Positions 1 through 12,226 are shown, counted from the stretch's first letter. The stretch: DNA of 64,000 bases from Cephalopachus bancanus (GCA_027257055.1 JAPVLO010000054.1:2728001-2792000); one strand, 5' to 3'. Numbers and translations are program-made. The notes: generated from the sequence alone by a model not told the origin.

Positions 1-1700
1 ATTTGGAATTGAGAAGCATAAAAAGTTTATTTCTCATAAGTAACCTATTTGTTCCTTTAACTGAAAGATGAAAGGTAACAACTAACTTTTTATGTTTTTA
101 AAACTTGGCTTCCAGGAAGCTCAGAGTTAACTTTAACTTTTAAAAAGTGCACTTTGTCTCACTTATGTCTTTTTTTTTTTGCCTGTCTTATTTTATGTGA
201 TTTATAAATAGCCTCAATCCTCCCTTCTCCTATTCTAAAATATATAAAAATTATTTTAAAAGTAGTACAACTGCTGAAAAAAAACTAAAGCAATTCCTTA
301 AAAAAGATTACAGTGCTTCAGGTCAATTCACGGTCTTCTTTCTTAGTTCTGCAGCATATAAAGAACATGGCTGTTCTTTCAGATAACTCACAATTTTGTT
401 TGATAAGGCATGCCCTTGTCTGTCCTTAAATGAGCCATTTAAGGTTTGGGTATTCATTAAAAATGGGCATGTGTATTTTATTCTTAACCCCTTAATTGGT
501 TAGTTGACTCTCTTCTTTCCATTCTTACTTAATTGGGAAACACTGCTTTTAGTGTGTCATTATTTCAAATTAACTAGCTGAACTGAAAAATTAATACTTC
601 CTTCTTATCTTTGTGATTTTTACTCCAGAGAGGCTCTCCTGGACATATTATTTTTATCTTAACCTTCTGCTTTAAATTCTGTATTATAACAAAGAATTGC
701 TTGGTTATCTGTGTGCCTTTCAAAGCAAATAAAGTACATAAAAATCAGAGACAGCTTGAGACAAAAAGAGTCAATGGCTTATTTTTCTGTGGTTTCTACA
801 CTGGAGTATTTGGCGGAGTAATGATTTGATAAGTGAATAATAAAATTTAACTGCATATGAAATATTAACAATATATTTTTCCTTGTGACTGCTTAATACA
901 GTTATTAAGGCACTTTTCTGCACATTTGCTCATCACCAAGATCCACACACCACATACTAACTCTTTTTGGAGACTCTTAGCACCGTAGGGATTGCTCCGA
1001 CTATGTCCTTAGGCCTATTACTTAAAAAACAAAGAAACTCCCATTATTATTCTAAGAGAAGAATCCACAATGGAGTAAACTTATTTAAGATACTAAAACA
1101 CTGTTAGTCCATTTTTCAAACATCACAGAAAAAGAGATCAACAAAACCAAGCCACTTCTGTGAAATTTTCAATTTTGTAAAAAGTTTATTAGTATTAGCT
1201 AAAAGAATTATCAATCATAATTATCAATCATAACTCTAAATTGTTATGATCATTTAGTTGGTGAAAGACCCACAATGCTTGCTTGTCTATAGGCACATCT
1301 GTGATCTCTCATCTTGGTTCCCTCTCACCCATCCATAGCCAGTTACTTGCATTATTTCTTATTTGCAAGAGCTCAGGATGACAATCACTTTTTACTGAGA
1401 AGAGTTAGGAGAGAAGCTTGAAATATGAAACACCATATTGAACCGTCACAAGATGTCCAGCACTACACTAGGCACTATTTGAAGTGAATCCAATTTGTTC
1501 TATGTTATTTAGTCTTGAGCACCTTATTCTCTCTATTCAAGCCTTTCTTTGAAAATAATAAAATTCAAAGAAAATAACTCATCAAGTAAATCATATTGTT
1601 CTTCCCATTTGCTATCCTTTGCATCAAAAAATGTGATACAGGTGAAAATAACTTAAAATAAAGAAAAAGCAAACACTAATAAAAATTAACAAAAACAACA
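1..1700. other. AT-rich non-coding DNA
   Basis: No repeat, exon or RNA gene recognised. Frames are closed by frequent stops. Confidence 0.6.
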
Positions 1701-2045
1701 AAAAGAATGAGCCGGAGCCGGGCTCGGTGGCTCAGCCTGTAATCCCGCGCCTTTGGGAGGCTGAGGTGAGTGGATTGCCTGAGCCCGCGGGTTCGAGACC
1801 CGCCTGGGCAGCAAGACCTCATCTCTACAATAAATCAAAAAATCAGCCGGGCGTGGTAGTGCATGCCTGTAATTCCAGCTACTCGGAAGGCTGAGGCGGA
1901 AGGATCGCCGGAGCCCAGCAGGTCGAGGCTGCGGTGGCCGGGAGCGGCCACTGCACTCCAGTCTGGGCGACAGAGTGAGACTCCAACTCAAAAAAAAAAC
2001 AAACAAACAAACAAAAAAAAAAAAACAAAAAAAAGAATGAGCCGG
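1701..2045 (+). mobile_element. young Alu with 15-bp target-site duplication
   Basis: A forward dimeric Alu at 1716-2030 between exact copies of AAAAGAATGAGCCGG (1701-1715 and 2031-2045). It has the youngest diagnostic set (CCCGCGCCTTTGGG, GGCAGCAAGACC, ACAATAAATC linker) and an intact Pol III B-box-like GGTTCGAGACC. The A tail holds (AAAC)n. Confidence 0.96.
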
Positions 2046-2542
2046 GAATAAGACAAACATCTATGGATTCTGACTGAGCAGATGGTCAAATGAAATGCCC
2101 CCCCTATTTACTTGGGCAGAGACTTCTCAAATCTTATCCTAGTGCCCAAAGCTTATCATCCCATGTGAAATATCCAAATATCCCCAGGCTGAGGACTACT
2201 ATTTAATCATTAAATCATTATGGAGTACTATTCTGTACCAGGCATAGTATTTGATGCTGTCCCCACAGATATAGCTGTGTCCTCATGGAGGTGTTTAACA
2301 TCAGTCAGCTCACTCTTGCACTCTCAATTCCAATTACTGAGTACTGTAACTAAATAAAACATGATCTGAATAACCACTTATGATGAATGGGACCCACATA
2401 TTTCTCATCTAACCCTGTTAATTTACAGAATTGATTATAGAGGGTCCATGGCTTTGCTTTTGAATATAGCTGAAGACTAGAGAAGATAAAAGCAAGGCCA
2501 AGGTCTCCAAAGTCCCAGGGCAGTGCTGATCTCCCTCTTCTA
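2046..2542. other. non-coding DNA with a faint ancient-repeat phrase
   Basis: ACCAGGCATAGTATTTGATG with CTCATGGAGG (2238-2290) hints at an L2-age repeat. Nothing else is recognisable. Confidence 0.5.
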
Positions 2543-2839
2543 TTTTTTTTTTTTTTTTTTTGAGTTGGAGTCTCATTCTGTCACCCAGACTGGAGTGCAG
2601 TGGTCGCTCCTGGCCACCACAGCCTGAACCTGCTGGGCTCTGGTGATCCCTCCGCCTCAGCCTTCCAAGTAGCTGGAACTACAGGCGCACACTACCATGC
2701 CTGGCTAATTTTCTGATTTATTGCAGAGATGAGGTCTTGCCAAGTTGCCTAGGCAGGTCTCAAACCCGCGGGCTCAGATAATCCACTCACCTCAGTCTCC
2801 CAAAGCATGGGATTACAGGCTGAGTCACCGAGTCCGGCT
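2543..2839 (-). mobile_element. Alu, reverse
   Basis: Poly-T, then GAGTTGGAGTCTCATTCTG through GAGTCACCGAGTCCGGCT. CTCTTCTA-like flanks may be a short target-site duplication. It forms an inverted pair with the Alu about 500 bp to the left. Confidence 0.93.
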
Positions 2840-4204
2840 GTTTCTCTTCTAAAATTGATTGCTAAACACATTCATAAGGCAAGAAGTATGAGACTGTAAA
2901 AAACACATATGCAAACTTATGCATTTAAAAATTTCCATCTATAAAGAACTTAAAGTAGCTTACAGTTTAAAAAAAAAAAGGAAAGAAAAGAAGACCAAGC
3001 CACCAAACAGAAGTTTTCCATTCGTTTAAGACTTAATGAATTCCTCCATAAATGTTAAATGCTACCATTGATTTCCTGATTTATTTACTTCAACAAGTAA
3101 ATTTGCTTTATGATAAATTTGCTTCAGGAGCCTTACAGAAATTTATTTTTGCACTGCTCTATTAACTATGCAAAATATTAGAAGCTGATCATTTATCATT
3201 TTTAGTCTCTTTATTGTGATCTTGGACTATTTATTTAATATTTGTTTAGCTAAATTGTTTCCTTATCTCTAAAGTATCTAGAGAGACCAGATTGAGCAAT
3301 TGGCAAGTGATAAACCAAATGATTAATTTAAATCCACAATTACTGTTGAGTTGATGAACAGGAGTCACATGGATTCTACACTGAGTTTCTTGGAAGAAAG
3401 AAATAATGTGTTAAAGCAACTCACATTAATTCATACATTGTTTATGCTAATTGTGCCAAAATGGCCATCTGTCTAGGACACTTTATCTAATTATAATTTG
3501 GCATGATAGTTGCTTTTTTCTGACCAAAACCCAAGTGCTGATCAACAGGTGCCTTTGATAACACATTACCCACAAGTGAGTTTTGACCACTGGCACTTTA
3601 GAAAGAAAAAAAAAAGTCAGTCCTTAAGTCCTGATTTAATCTTGCATTTTCTTTTTAATCTAAGACTGTTTTCTCATGACTGTGAAGTTTTTTGCTTTTA
3701 TTTTGAATTAATGTTTTAATATAAAATATGACACTTTTACTGGTATATATTTACATATTACATTTTCATTTCACTTTCATATTGTGGCAACTTCATGTAC
3801 TCCAACCTCTTTTTTATTAAAATAGTTAAGGTCAATGCATTTCCATTCCAGCCTTTTAAACCTAATTCCATCTCATTTTTGTTTTCATGACTTCTTTTAG
3901 TTGTTTCTAAGAAAGGCATAATATTTTCTGCACAGAGCCCAAAATACAGGACAGGCTACTATGATCTGCACACTTGTTAAGTCACCAGGTATTCTGATAG
4001 CCTCCTGAACATTGCTTTATAACCTCATCTAGAAATCACAAGGATATAATTTATCATGACTAGTGCAAAGCTGATTCTTAAGAACTGTCAGTACCTCAGG
4101 AGATTATATAGCTTCTTAGCCAGTATCTAGGCAGGGTGTCTATTTTTATCCAGCTCCTTAGAGAAGGCTTCCAATCACTTTAAGGAAACTCAATCCGAGA
4201 TATG
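2840..4204. other. AT-rich non-coding DNA
   Basis: A 69-codon frame at 3510-3719 is the longest; it is lysine/phenylalanine-rich and shows no splice context. No repeat recognised. Confidence 0.55.
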
Positions 4205-4270
4205 TAATAAGAAAACACAGATCATATCATACCAGATCACATCGATCAGATAAAATCAGATCAGATAATG
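4205..4270. repeat. imperfect AGATCA repeat
   Basis: CAGATCATATCATACCAGAT, then GATCAGATAAAATCAGATCA: a degenerate short tandem array. Confidence 0.6.
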
Positions 4271-4725
4271 TATCTTTCCTAGTCTAAACCCTGAATGGTT
4301 CTCCTAAATATGTAATCAAGTTTTAGATCTGTAGACTAATATTCAAGGTCCCCCTTGGCCATGTTCCAGTTATATACATCTACATTTAGTTTACCATCCA
4401 ATCATACCCACTCATTCACCATTTTAAGACATACTAAGCCCATAATAAACCTAGAGATGCTTACACCTTCCCTCCCTTTGGTAACTCCCTTTTTCTATCA
4501 AAACTCAAATTCACTGTCACTTCCTCTGTGAAGCTTTTCAAGTACCTAGGGTAGGTTTATCAGTTTCACAGAGCTTTAAAAATTCTCTATTGTAGCACAT
4601 ATTTCATTCTGTCTTAGTTATCATCGCCTGTCCCCTTCTCCAATCTAAATGATATGTCACCCATCATAGAAATCTTTCACTATAAATCGGTGACCAAAAT
4701 GTTTTAGTAAATCAAGACACAAGGA
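4265..4725 (+). mobile_element. L2 3' region
   Basis: Typical L2 phrasing: TATTCAAGGTCCCCCTTGGCC, TGTCACTTCCTCTGTGAAGC, TTGTAGCACATATTTCATTC. Diverged, no frame. Confidence 0.7.
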
Positions 4726-5200
4726 TGCTAATTCCTCAAAAAAGGAGTTTAAGAGCATTCCTAAATTACTAACCTCATTAGCAATAAAAGGGCTCCATCT
4801 GTTTTTGTTGGAAAATCTACAACTGTTGGGTCATCAATCAACAACCAATAGGCCAAGTAAGCTTACAGATACAATTTGTTTGGCCTTCATATGTCCAAAA
4901 AAAGTGCTAACATTTATAAGCCAGGACACTTCATTTTAAAAATCTGGATTTGGCTTCTTTAAAAAAAAAAAAAAAATCTAAAACCATTAGGCCTGACTTT
5001 CCAAATGACAACCATCTGCTGAAGTTGAGTGCCATGTGTGGTTAGGCAGAGTGTGCATTCTCCATTTTGCCACAGACTCTACACCAATCTCTTCTGTATC
5101 CTTAATGAAGTCAGTTGCCATTTATTGTCATGTTTACACTTTCACTTTTTTGTAGTACAACAACATTTTTCTGTAACTAGGGATGTTAAAAATAAGAAAA
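4726..5200. other. non-coding DNA
   Basis: Contains a 15-bp A run near 4962. No gene or named repeat recognised. Confidence 0.5.
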
Positions 5201-5510
5201 CCACCAAGCACAGTTGCTCACATTTACAGTCCCAGCACTTTGGGAGGCTGAGGTGAGAGGATTGCTTTAGTCAGGAGTTTGAAACCAGCTTAGGCAACAT
5301 AGCAAGGTTTCATTTCTACAAAAAAAAGTCAAAAAAAATTAGCCAGGTATGGTGATTCATGTCTGTAGCCCCAGCTATTCAGGAGGCCGAGGCAGAAGAA
5401 TCACCTGAGCCCAGAATTCAAGGCTGTGATGAGCTGTGATCATGCCACTGAACTCCAGCTGGGCAACAAAGTAAGAACTCAACTCAAAAAATAACAATAA
5501 AAAAATAAGA
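5201..5510 (+). mobile_element. old AluJ-like element
   Basis: A diverged dimeric Alu with the ancestral CCCAGCACTTTGGGAGG and an A-rich (not ACAATAAATC) linker, so it belongs to the older layer. Its A tail hosts the next Alu. Confidence 0.88.
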
Positions 5511-5516
5511 AAAAAA

Positions 5517-5865
5517 TAGCCAGGCTCGGTGCTCAGCCTGTAATTCCAGCGCTTTGGGAGGCTGAAGTGAGTGAATTGCCTGAGCCCGTGGGTTCGAGAC
5601 CTGCCTGGGTAACTTGGCAAGACCTCATCTCTACAATAACTCAAAAAAATTGACCAGGCATGGTAGTACACACCTGTAGTTCCAGCTACTTGGAAGGCTG
5701 AGGCGGAAGGATCGCTGGAGCCCAGCAGGTTGAGGCTGCGGTGGCCGGGAGCGGCCACTGCACTCCAGTCTAGGTGACAGAGTGAGACTCCAACTCAAAA
5801 AAAAAAAAAAAAAAAAAGAAAGAAAGAAAGAAAAAGAAAAGAAAAAGTAAGAAAACAAAAACAAG
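5517..5865 (+). mobile_element. intermediate-type Alu inserted in the tail of the previous Alu
   Basis: A head-to-tail neighbour of the older Alu. It has GGTAACTTGGCAAGACC, the intermediate state without the later deletion. The tail is a long A run followed by (GAAA)n. Confidence 0.93.
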
Positions 5866-7654
5866 AAAACAAGAACTTGACCAGAAATACCATATTTTTT
5901 TCTTCATTATTTTCAGTTACCTGACTTGATTTATATGTACTTCTGAGTTTTCAGTGCCTGATTTATATGTTCCCTTACCTCAGCTAAACTGATAGAAGGT
6001 GTGATAATTTGTTCAGAAAGAGTATGTCTATTATTAGGTTAATATTATGATCCTAATTTTTTTTCTTTTAGGGTAGAAAATAGGAAGTTAACAAAACAAA
6101 CCTGTAAGGATTCCAAGGAAATTATTTTTCTAAATATGTGAGTGGTTACCTCTGGACCTTCACTTAGGCCACTGAGAAATAATTCTATTACTATACTTCT
6201 TACTGGCAACAATTAGAACCTCATAACCTCAGGTCAAATTTAAAGATGTTCTGGTAACCAGAATCATTTACTGAACATCTGTAAACAACAGTGGTCCAAA
6301 TCTAGAGATAAAAAAATAAAGACTACATGAGCTTAAAAACACGATCCATTACATTGGACATCATCTCTAAAAGAAGGTATTTTTATAGAGACTGGCAATA
6401 CTCGTAGTTGGAAAATACTAAGGGCTCCAAGCACGACCCTACAATGAAATTTAAAAAACTACTGTTTAAAAGGGGAACCATTTACGCCTCCTTGCCATTA
6501 TATTCTGAATTAATTTCACCAGCAAGGACAAACATGAGTCAGTAGACACAATTTTACCACAGCACAGAGATCCTCACATAAAGCACCAAACTCCGGTTCA
6601 ACCATTAAAGAGAGCACATTTTTAGCTACAAGCATAACTTTGCACTCAATTTTACTCTCAATCTAAAGCAGTTTATTCACAAAATAATTAGAAAACACCT
6701 CACAGTGAAGGAAAATATCAACTCGGTAGGGGAGTATAGATAGAATTAAGCTGGCTGCCCCAATTAAGCAACAGTTCGAAAGGATTATAATGTAAGAACA
6801 GAGGGGGAAAAAGCAAAGTGTGCTTTCTGAGCCTTCATATTCCTAAAGCCATCTGTACTTGATGGTGATGGGTGTGCATGTGCACGTGCTCACAAAAGCA
6901 CTGGGAAAAATTCAGCCTATTTTCAAAATCCTTTTTACATAACTCCAAAGACCAAGCAGTCTCTGCTTTTCTAGCAGACAGAATATTTGAATACAGCATT
7001 TCCCCCATGGCATCCTAAAAACAGTATACAGGATGCAGTATATCCATTAAAATCAAAAGTCACTGTTTACAGCAAATTCTTTTTTTCTTATTTTCTAATC
7101 TGCTAGATTTTATTTAAGTATTAGAGTGATCTGGGATTCTGATGCAAATAAGGGAGAAACTTGTAATACTTGCTTTTCTGTCTTTTACAGCAATTGCTCA
7201 CAAACTTGTTGCCCAAGAATCACAGTAGGAAATATATTATACATAATGATTTCACATACAAATACCTGAGACAAAATTTAATAAAACTATAGTGCTTACT
7301 GCTCTACACTCCTATATTTTCAATTATGTTCCTTTCTATTTCATAAAAACAAAGTGCTAGTTCCCATTAAATTGTTTCTGTGGCTCACTGACAAGTTGTA
7401 ACTGACAATTTTGAAAAATTTGAAAGCTTTCTGCTTTCAGTGGCATTTACCAGAATGGTCTATTTAATTAACTAAATAAATGAAGGGAAAAAGTAAGGAA
7501 ATTTTAAAGATGGTGAATAAAAATATAAATGGTAAAAATTATACCAGAACTATTTTATTACCTCAGTGTTGAGAGGAAACACATGTATTGATTTACCATT
7601 GAAAACAAGACCGCAGGACAACTGTGGCTTTAAATGCCATTTCAGAAGTCCTTG
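5866..7654. other. AT-rich non-coding DNA
   Basis: No repeat or coding signal recognised. Confidence 0.6.
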
Positions 7655-7770
7655 TAGGTGCTTGAAACTCTACTAAACACCTGCGAGTCTTCCAAGTCTC
7701 AGAAAAACGCTGAGTTAGATAACAGTATTATTATCCCCATTTTGCAAATTAGCAACAAATCTGCAAGTCT
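7655..7770 (-). mobile_element. MIR
   Basis: ATTATCCCCATTTTGCAAAT is the reverse complement of the MIR core (ATTTGCAAAATGGGGATAAT). Flanks are weak. Confidence 0.6.
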
Positions 7771-8149
7771 GACTCAAAACTTAAGCTATCAACCACTATG
7801 GTACTTTGTCTTCCAGTTGCAATTGTTATATCTTAACAATTCTAGCAACTAACAAAATAGCAAATACTCTTATAATTAGTAAATGGTTTTAAACATTAAC
7901 AAGAGGCATCCATTCATCAGGGTCACACACAGTATTTGTCAGGCTTTATATTTTCCTGATCTTCAAGGACTAATCCAGAAGGTTTCCTTAGTCCTTATGA
8001 AATGGTTACACTTATATGACTGTACTCTGCTAAATGACCTGCATGCACTGTCTCCACTTTACGGATTAGGAAGAAACATTACAATCTACCCAAGTTTTCA
8101 CCCATATCATTTTTTCCATGCAGTCCATCGAGTAAACTAAACTAGTTTG
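7771..8149. other. non-coding DNA
   Basis: An 85-codon frame at 7883-8140 has no splice support and an unremarkable composition; nothing recognised. Confidence 0.5.
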
Positions 8150-8492
8150 AGTTTCTCAAATCCACTATGTTCTTTCTTATATCTACAACTTTGCACAAGT
8201 TTTTCCTTCCGTTGCCTCCTTTCCTTGTTTCTACAATTAGTTTCTTCAAAACTTAATTGAAAAGTCACATAGGAAAACATCATGACTCCTTTTCTCAACG
8301 TTAAGTGCCTTCCCCTTTGCTTCCTTTTCTCGAAAATGGGAGTTTTATTTTCATTGTCACTTGTTGGCAAATCTCTTGAGGCAAAGATTATGTCTTTCAT
8401 TTCAACACTTTCGATACATGGCACAATAGTAGGTCTTCATTACATCTTGGCTGGTTGAATGAATGAGTGAACTAATGAGTGATGAAGGAAAA
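8150..8492 (+). mobile_element. L2 3' end
   Basis: GAGGCAAAGATTATGTCTTTC, ACATGGCACAATAGTAGGTC and GGTTGAATGAATGAGTGAAC are the usual last section of L2. The part before 8340 is uncertain. Confidence 0.55.
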
Positions 8493-8504
8493 AAAAAAAA
8501 AAAC

Positions 8505-8810
8505 AGCCAGCCGTGGTGGCTCATGCCTGTAATCCACTTTGGGAGGTGGAGGTGAAGGGAGTGCCTGAGCTCAGGGGTTCGAGTCCAGCCTGGGCAACTT
8601 GGCAAGACCTAATTTCTACAACAAATCAAAAATTAGCTGGGCATGGTGGTGCACGACTTGGAAGGTTAAAACAGAAGGATCGCCTGAACCCAGCAGGTAG
8701 AAACTGCAGTGGTCGTGAGTGTGCCACTGCACTCCAACCTGGGCAACAGAGTGAGACTCTGACTCAAAAAAAAAAAAAAAAAAAGAAAAGAAAGAAAAGA
8801 AAAAGAAAAA
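8505..8810 (+). mobile_element. intermediate-type Alu
   Basis: GTGGTGGCTCATGCCTGTAA through GCAACAGAGTGAGACTCTG, then an A/GAAA tail. The left arm keeps GGCAACTTGGCAAGACC. Small deletions are present in both arms. Confidence 0.92.
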
Positions 8811-8913
8811 ATTCTAAAAACCAAAAAGGTACACATCACCTTACAGGATTGAAATTAAATTTTTCCTGAATGATTACCGATAAAAAAGGGAAACCTGTAT
8901 TGGTAGTGTAGTG

Positions 8914-9069
8914 ATGAATATGCCTTCCAAAAAAGGGAAAACTGATGAACTGATGGAGACTCTCCTTCCAATAGAAAAATCCAAGAGTGATCCTAACACT
9001 GACCAGTCAATCCCCAACAGGAAACCAATGCCAGATTTAGCTGAGTTTGTAGTAAATAATACAGAATGA
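8914..9069 (+). other. short unrecognised reading frame of 51 codons
   Basis: An ATG at 8914 opens a 51-codon frame closed by TGA at 9067-9069. It lies in unique DNA just downstream of an Alu. The product would be hydrophilic and lysine/aspartate/proline-rich, with no membrane segment; it includes NRKPMPDLAEF near the C-terminus. The composition looks more protein-like than most chance frames here. An in-frame stop lies eleven codons upstream of the ATG and I see no convincing acceptor between them. AATAAA occurs about 540 bp downstream (near 9611), but such hexamers are frequent in this AT-rich DNA. It could be a fragment of a retrocopy, a terminal-exon remnant or chance. Confidence 0.15.
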
Positions 9070-10011
9070 AGAAAATGTCAAAAAAAATGCTAAAATTGGC
9101 CCCCAAAAGGGACAGATTATAGCTATTAAAAAGATCAAAGGAAGAAGAAATAGAAAAGTCTATAAATCAGTGCGACTCCTTTTTTTAAGGTTTTTATGAG
9201 TTGCTTGGATAAAAATTAAAAATGAAGAGATACAGTTATTGAAGAAAAATAATCCTACTTAGGGATGTCAAGAAATAGCTTTCAATTATTATTTTTAAAA
9301 AATAGTAATCTGTTTCCCTAGAAATATGCAAGTAATATCTTTAAGACAATATTGGTTCTTTCTTGAACACAATACCTAGGAATATTTCCTATAATATGGA
9401 GCTTCTAATCACCAGAATGACAAATATGTTTTCTAAAACAAAATTATACATTTCACACTTCATGCTCAATGTCAAGTTATTTTTAATTGTAAAAGCTCAC
9501 AGAAGATTGAGTGCATATCAGTCATCCAATTTTCACAGGGACTTCTGCTGCTTTGTGACATGCATGACAAATGGTTGCCCAGTTTTGATGAACATTTCTG
9601 CTGTACATATCAATAAAATGTTAAATTTCTTTCTTTTGTGGCAACTTTGACCATATAAGATGCCGTAAATATGAAGTCAAGAATAGTATTTGACTTTAGC
9701 AATGGTGTTGTGCAGCAAGTAAAATAAAATTACTATTACAGTTTCACTGTTAGTGTTAAGCAGGTTCTCAATCAATTTTCAAAGAAAACAGACGATAAGG
9801 TAGAGTGAATGACAAATCCCTTGAGATTTCAGAAGGAAAGTTTAACATAAATTGATGTTGGTCTGGCAGAAAAACTATAGCCCAGACTGTAATTTGCCTT
9901 CTCACTCTCTTTGTTCTGGGCTATCTCTCTTGGAGGTTTTTTAGATTTTAAATTTTATTTTATAATAGTAACTGGAAAAATAGGAAGAAAAGATAATCCA
10001 CATATTTTAAA
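9070..10011. other. AT-rich non-coding DNA
   Basis: A 95-codon frame at 9363-9650 lacks splice signals. AATAAA lies near 9611. No repeat recognised. Confidence 0.5.
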
Positions 10012-10703
10012 AAAAAATTTTTTTAACAATTTTATTGAAGCATAGTTTAAATAACATAGAATTTACTCATTTAAATGCACAATTCAGTGATGATTTTTAG
10101 TAAATTTATAGTCATTCAATCATCATAAAATCCAATTTCAGAACATTTCCATCTACTCCAATCTCTTTCCTGCCCATTGGCAGTTAAACTCCACTCCAGT
10201 CTTATTCTTTCTTTCTGTCTCTATGGACTTATCTTTCTGAATGTTTATATAAGTGGAATTATACAATCTGTAGTCTTTTCCATTTGACTACTTGTTCTTA
10301 GCGTAATATTTTTGATATTAATATATTTTGCTGCATGTATCAGGAAATCACTACTTTATATTGCTGAGTAATAATTTATTGTATGGATATACCAAAGTTT
10401 GATTATTCATTTACCAACTTACAAACATTTAGGTAATTTCTACTCTTTGGCTACTGTGAACAATGCTTCTATGAACTGTCTTATACAACTGTAGACTTGT
10501 GCTCTCATTTCCCTTAGACAGATGTCTAGCAGTAGAATTGTTGGGTAATGCAATACATTTATATTCACCTTTTGAAGAACCTGACTAACATTTTTCCAAA
10601 GTGACTATACTGTTATATAATCGTATCAGCTGTGTATGAGAGTTTCCTTTTTTCCACATCCTAGCCAACACTTGTTATTATGTCTTTTTTGTTACAAACA
10701 TTC
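10012..10703 (-). mobile_element. old L1M 3' region
   Basis: Starts ATTTTATTGAAGCATAG and includes phrases typical of minus-strand old L1 tails (AATTCAGTGATGATTTTTAG, ATTGTTGGGTAATGCAATAC). No frame survives. An Alu sits at its right end. Confidence 0.8.
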
Positions 10704-10719
10704 TAATCCACATATTCTT

Positions 10720-11005
10720 CTTTTTTTTTTTTGAGTTGGAGTCTGACTCTGTCGCCCAGACTGGAGGGCAGTAGCCGCTCCCGGCCACCCCAGCCTCGAC
10801 CTGCTGGGCTCCGGTGATCCTTCCACCTCAGGCTTCCAAGTAGCCGGAATTATAGGCATGCACTACCATGCCCAGCTGATTTTTTGATTTATTTTAGAGA
10901 TAAGGTCTCACCGCCCAGGCAGGTCTCGAACCCATGGGCTCAGGCAATCCACTCATCTCAGCCTCCCAAAGGCGCGGGATTACAGGCTGAGCCACCGAGC
11001 CCGGC
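10720..11005 (-). mobile_element. young-type Alu, reverse
   Basis: Poly-T, GAGTTGGAGTCTGACTCTG through GAGCCACCGAGCCCGGC. ATATTCTT occurs on both sides (about 10712 and 11014). It lies at the end of an old L1M. Confidence 0.92.
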
Positions 11006-11236
11006 GAATTCAAATATTCTTAAAGGACTTTTCCCTTAAGTATTTTCCTATACTCTAATTTCTATAGCATATATTATACCTTCTCTTGGTTCCAATTAAA
11101 CAAATACCCTTCCCCAATTAAAATGATTTAGGGAATGGAATATAATAGCAAAAAGAAACTTCAGAGGAATAAAATAAGTCTTATTCCAAATACATCCCCA
11201 TGGATAATAAAAAATATGAAATGTCTTATTCACGTC

Positions 11237-11578
11237 TTTCCTTCCTTCATTCTTTCCTTCCTTCCTTCCTTCCTTCCTTCCCTCCTTGAGTTGGGGGTCT
11301 CACTTTGTCACCCAGCTTGAAGTCAGTGGTGCCAATCACGGCTCACTGCAGTCTTGACCTCCCGGGCTTAGGCAATCCTTCCACCTCAGCCTCCTGAGTA
11401 ATTGGGATTACAGAATTGCACCACCATTCCTGGCTAATTTTTATTTTTTATTTTTTGTAGAGATAAAATCTCATTATGTTGTTCAGGATGATCTTGATCT
11501 ACTGGGTTCAAGCAATCATCATCTCCCCTTGGCCTCCCAAAGTACTGGGATTACAGGTGTAAGCCACCATGCCTGACC
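11237..11578 (-). mobile_element. older Alu with a (CCTT)n tail
   Basis: A tetranucleotide CCTT run at 11237-11285 takes the place of the poly-T. Diverged Alu arms follow (CTCACTTTGTCACCCAGC ... AGCCACCATGCCTGACC). Confidence 0.9.
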
Positions 11579-11884
11579 AAGTTTTGGTTTCATTAAATAA
11601 AGCGATGCACAGATAAAAGAGGATTATCATCTGATGTACTCTGTGTCAGATCTCACCTGGAATAAGATCTGCAGTTCTACGAAAAAGGAAAGAAACATGC
11701 ATTCATTGTATAAAAATTAAAAATGATGAAATGAAAATAAAAACCCACCATAGTCCTGCTTCCATTTTCACTTTAATAAATTGCCTTCAGTTTTTTCCCC
11801 AAATGTACACATATTTTAAGTATATTTTGTCACAACAAAAATTATGCTTGTATGTTATTGAGAATCCTGATTTTTAATTTTTTA
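11579..11884. other. non-coding DNA
   Basis: Probably continues into the L1M tail to the right; nothing else seen. Confidence 0.45.
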
Positions 11885-12196
11885 ATATATTGCTTATTTA
11901 TAATTAATGCATAGTAATTGTACATATTTATGGGGTACAATGTGATGTTTCAATGCCCGTATAAATTGTATAATGATCAAATGAGGGTAATTACCATATC
12001 CATCACTTTGAACATTTATCATTTCTTTGTGTTGACAACAATGAAAATCTTTCCTAGCTATTTGAAATATACAATATATATTGTTATAGTCACTATGGTC
12101 TTGCTATAGTCACTCTACTGCATAAAAGAACACCAAAACTTACTCTTCCTGTCTAACTGAAACTTTGTGCCCATTGACTAACTTCTCCTGGTGAAT
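11885..12196 (-). mobile_element. L1MA/MB-type 3' end, cut by the full-length L1
   Basis: TAATTGTACATATTTATGGG and TTTATCATTTCTTTGTGTTG are characteristic of minus-strand L1MA/L1MB tails. The fragment ends at the TSD of the younger L1, and I could not see it resume after 18167. Confidence 0.75.
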
Positions 12197-12217
12197 GAAA
12201 ACATCTATGGGCTCCTG

Positions 12218-12226
12218 AAGATGGCG
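12218..12226 (+). promoter_or_regulatory. YY1-like site at the 5' end of the + strand L1
   Basis: AAGATGGCG lies 8 bp inside the 5' boundary set by the TSD. In human L1 a YY1 site at the same relative place directs accurate transcription start. Here the function is inferred from motif and position only. Confidence 0.5.

Noticed and set aside
1780..1810. tRNA-like B-box (GGTTCGAGACC) considered as a tRNA gene
   Set aside because: It is the internal Pol III promoter region of Alu; there is no cloverleaf.
1686..2060. Minus-strand frame of 124 codons and similar proline/serine/arginine-rich frames at 5631, 29373, 41667, 48337, 53154 and 57564
   Set aside because: All are antisense readings of Alu elements; the repeated LSPRLECSGRS-type motif is the Alu itself.
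9363..9650. 95-codon + frame
   Set aside because: No splice signals, no recognisable family and AT-rich composition typical of chance frames here.
11237..11285. Regular repeat array considered as CRISPR-like
   Set aside because: Simple CCTT microsatellite at an Alu tail; no spacers. No CRISPR-like array exists in the window.
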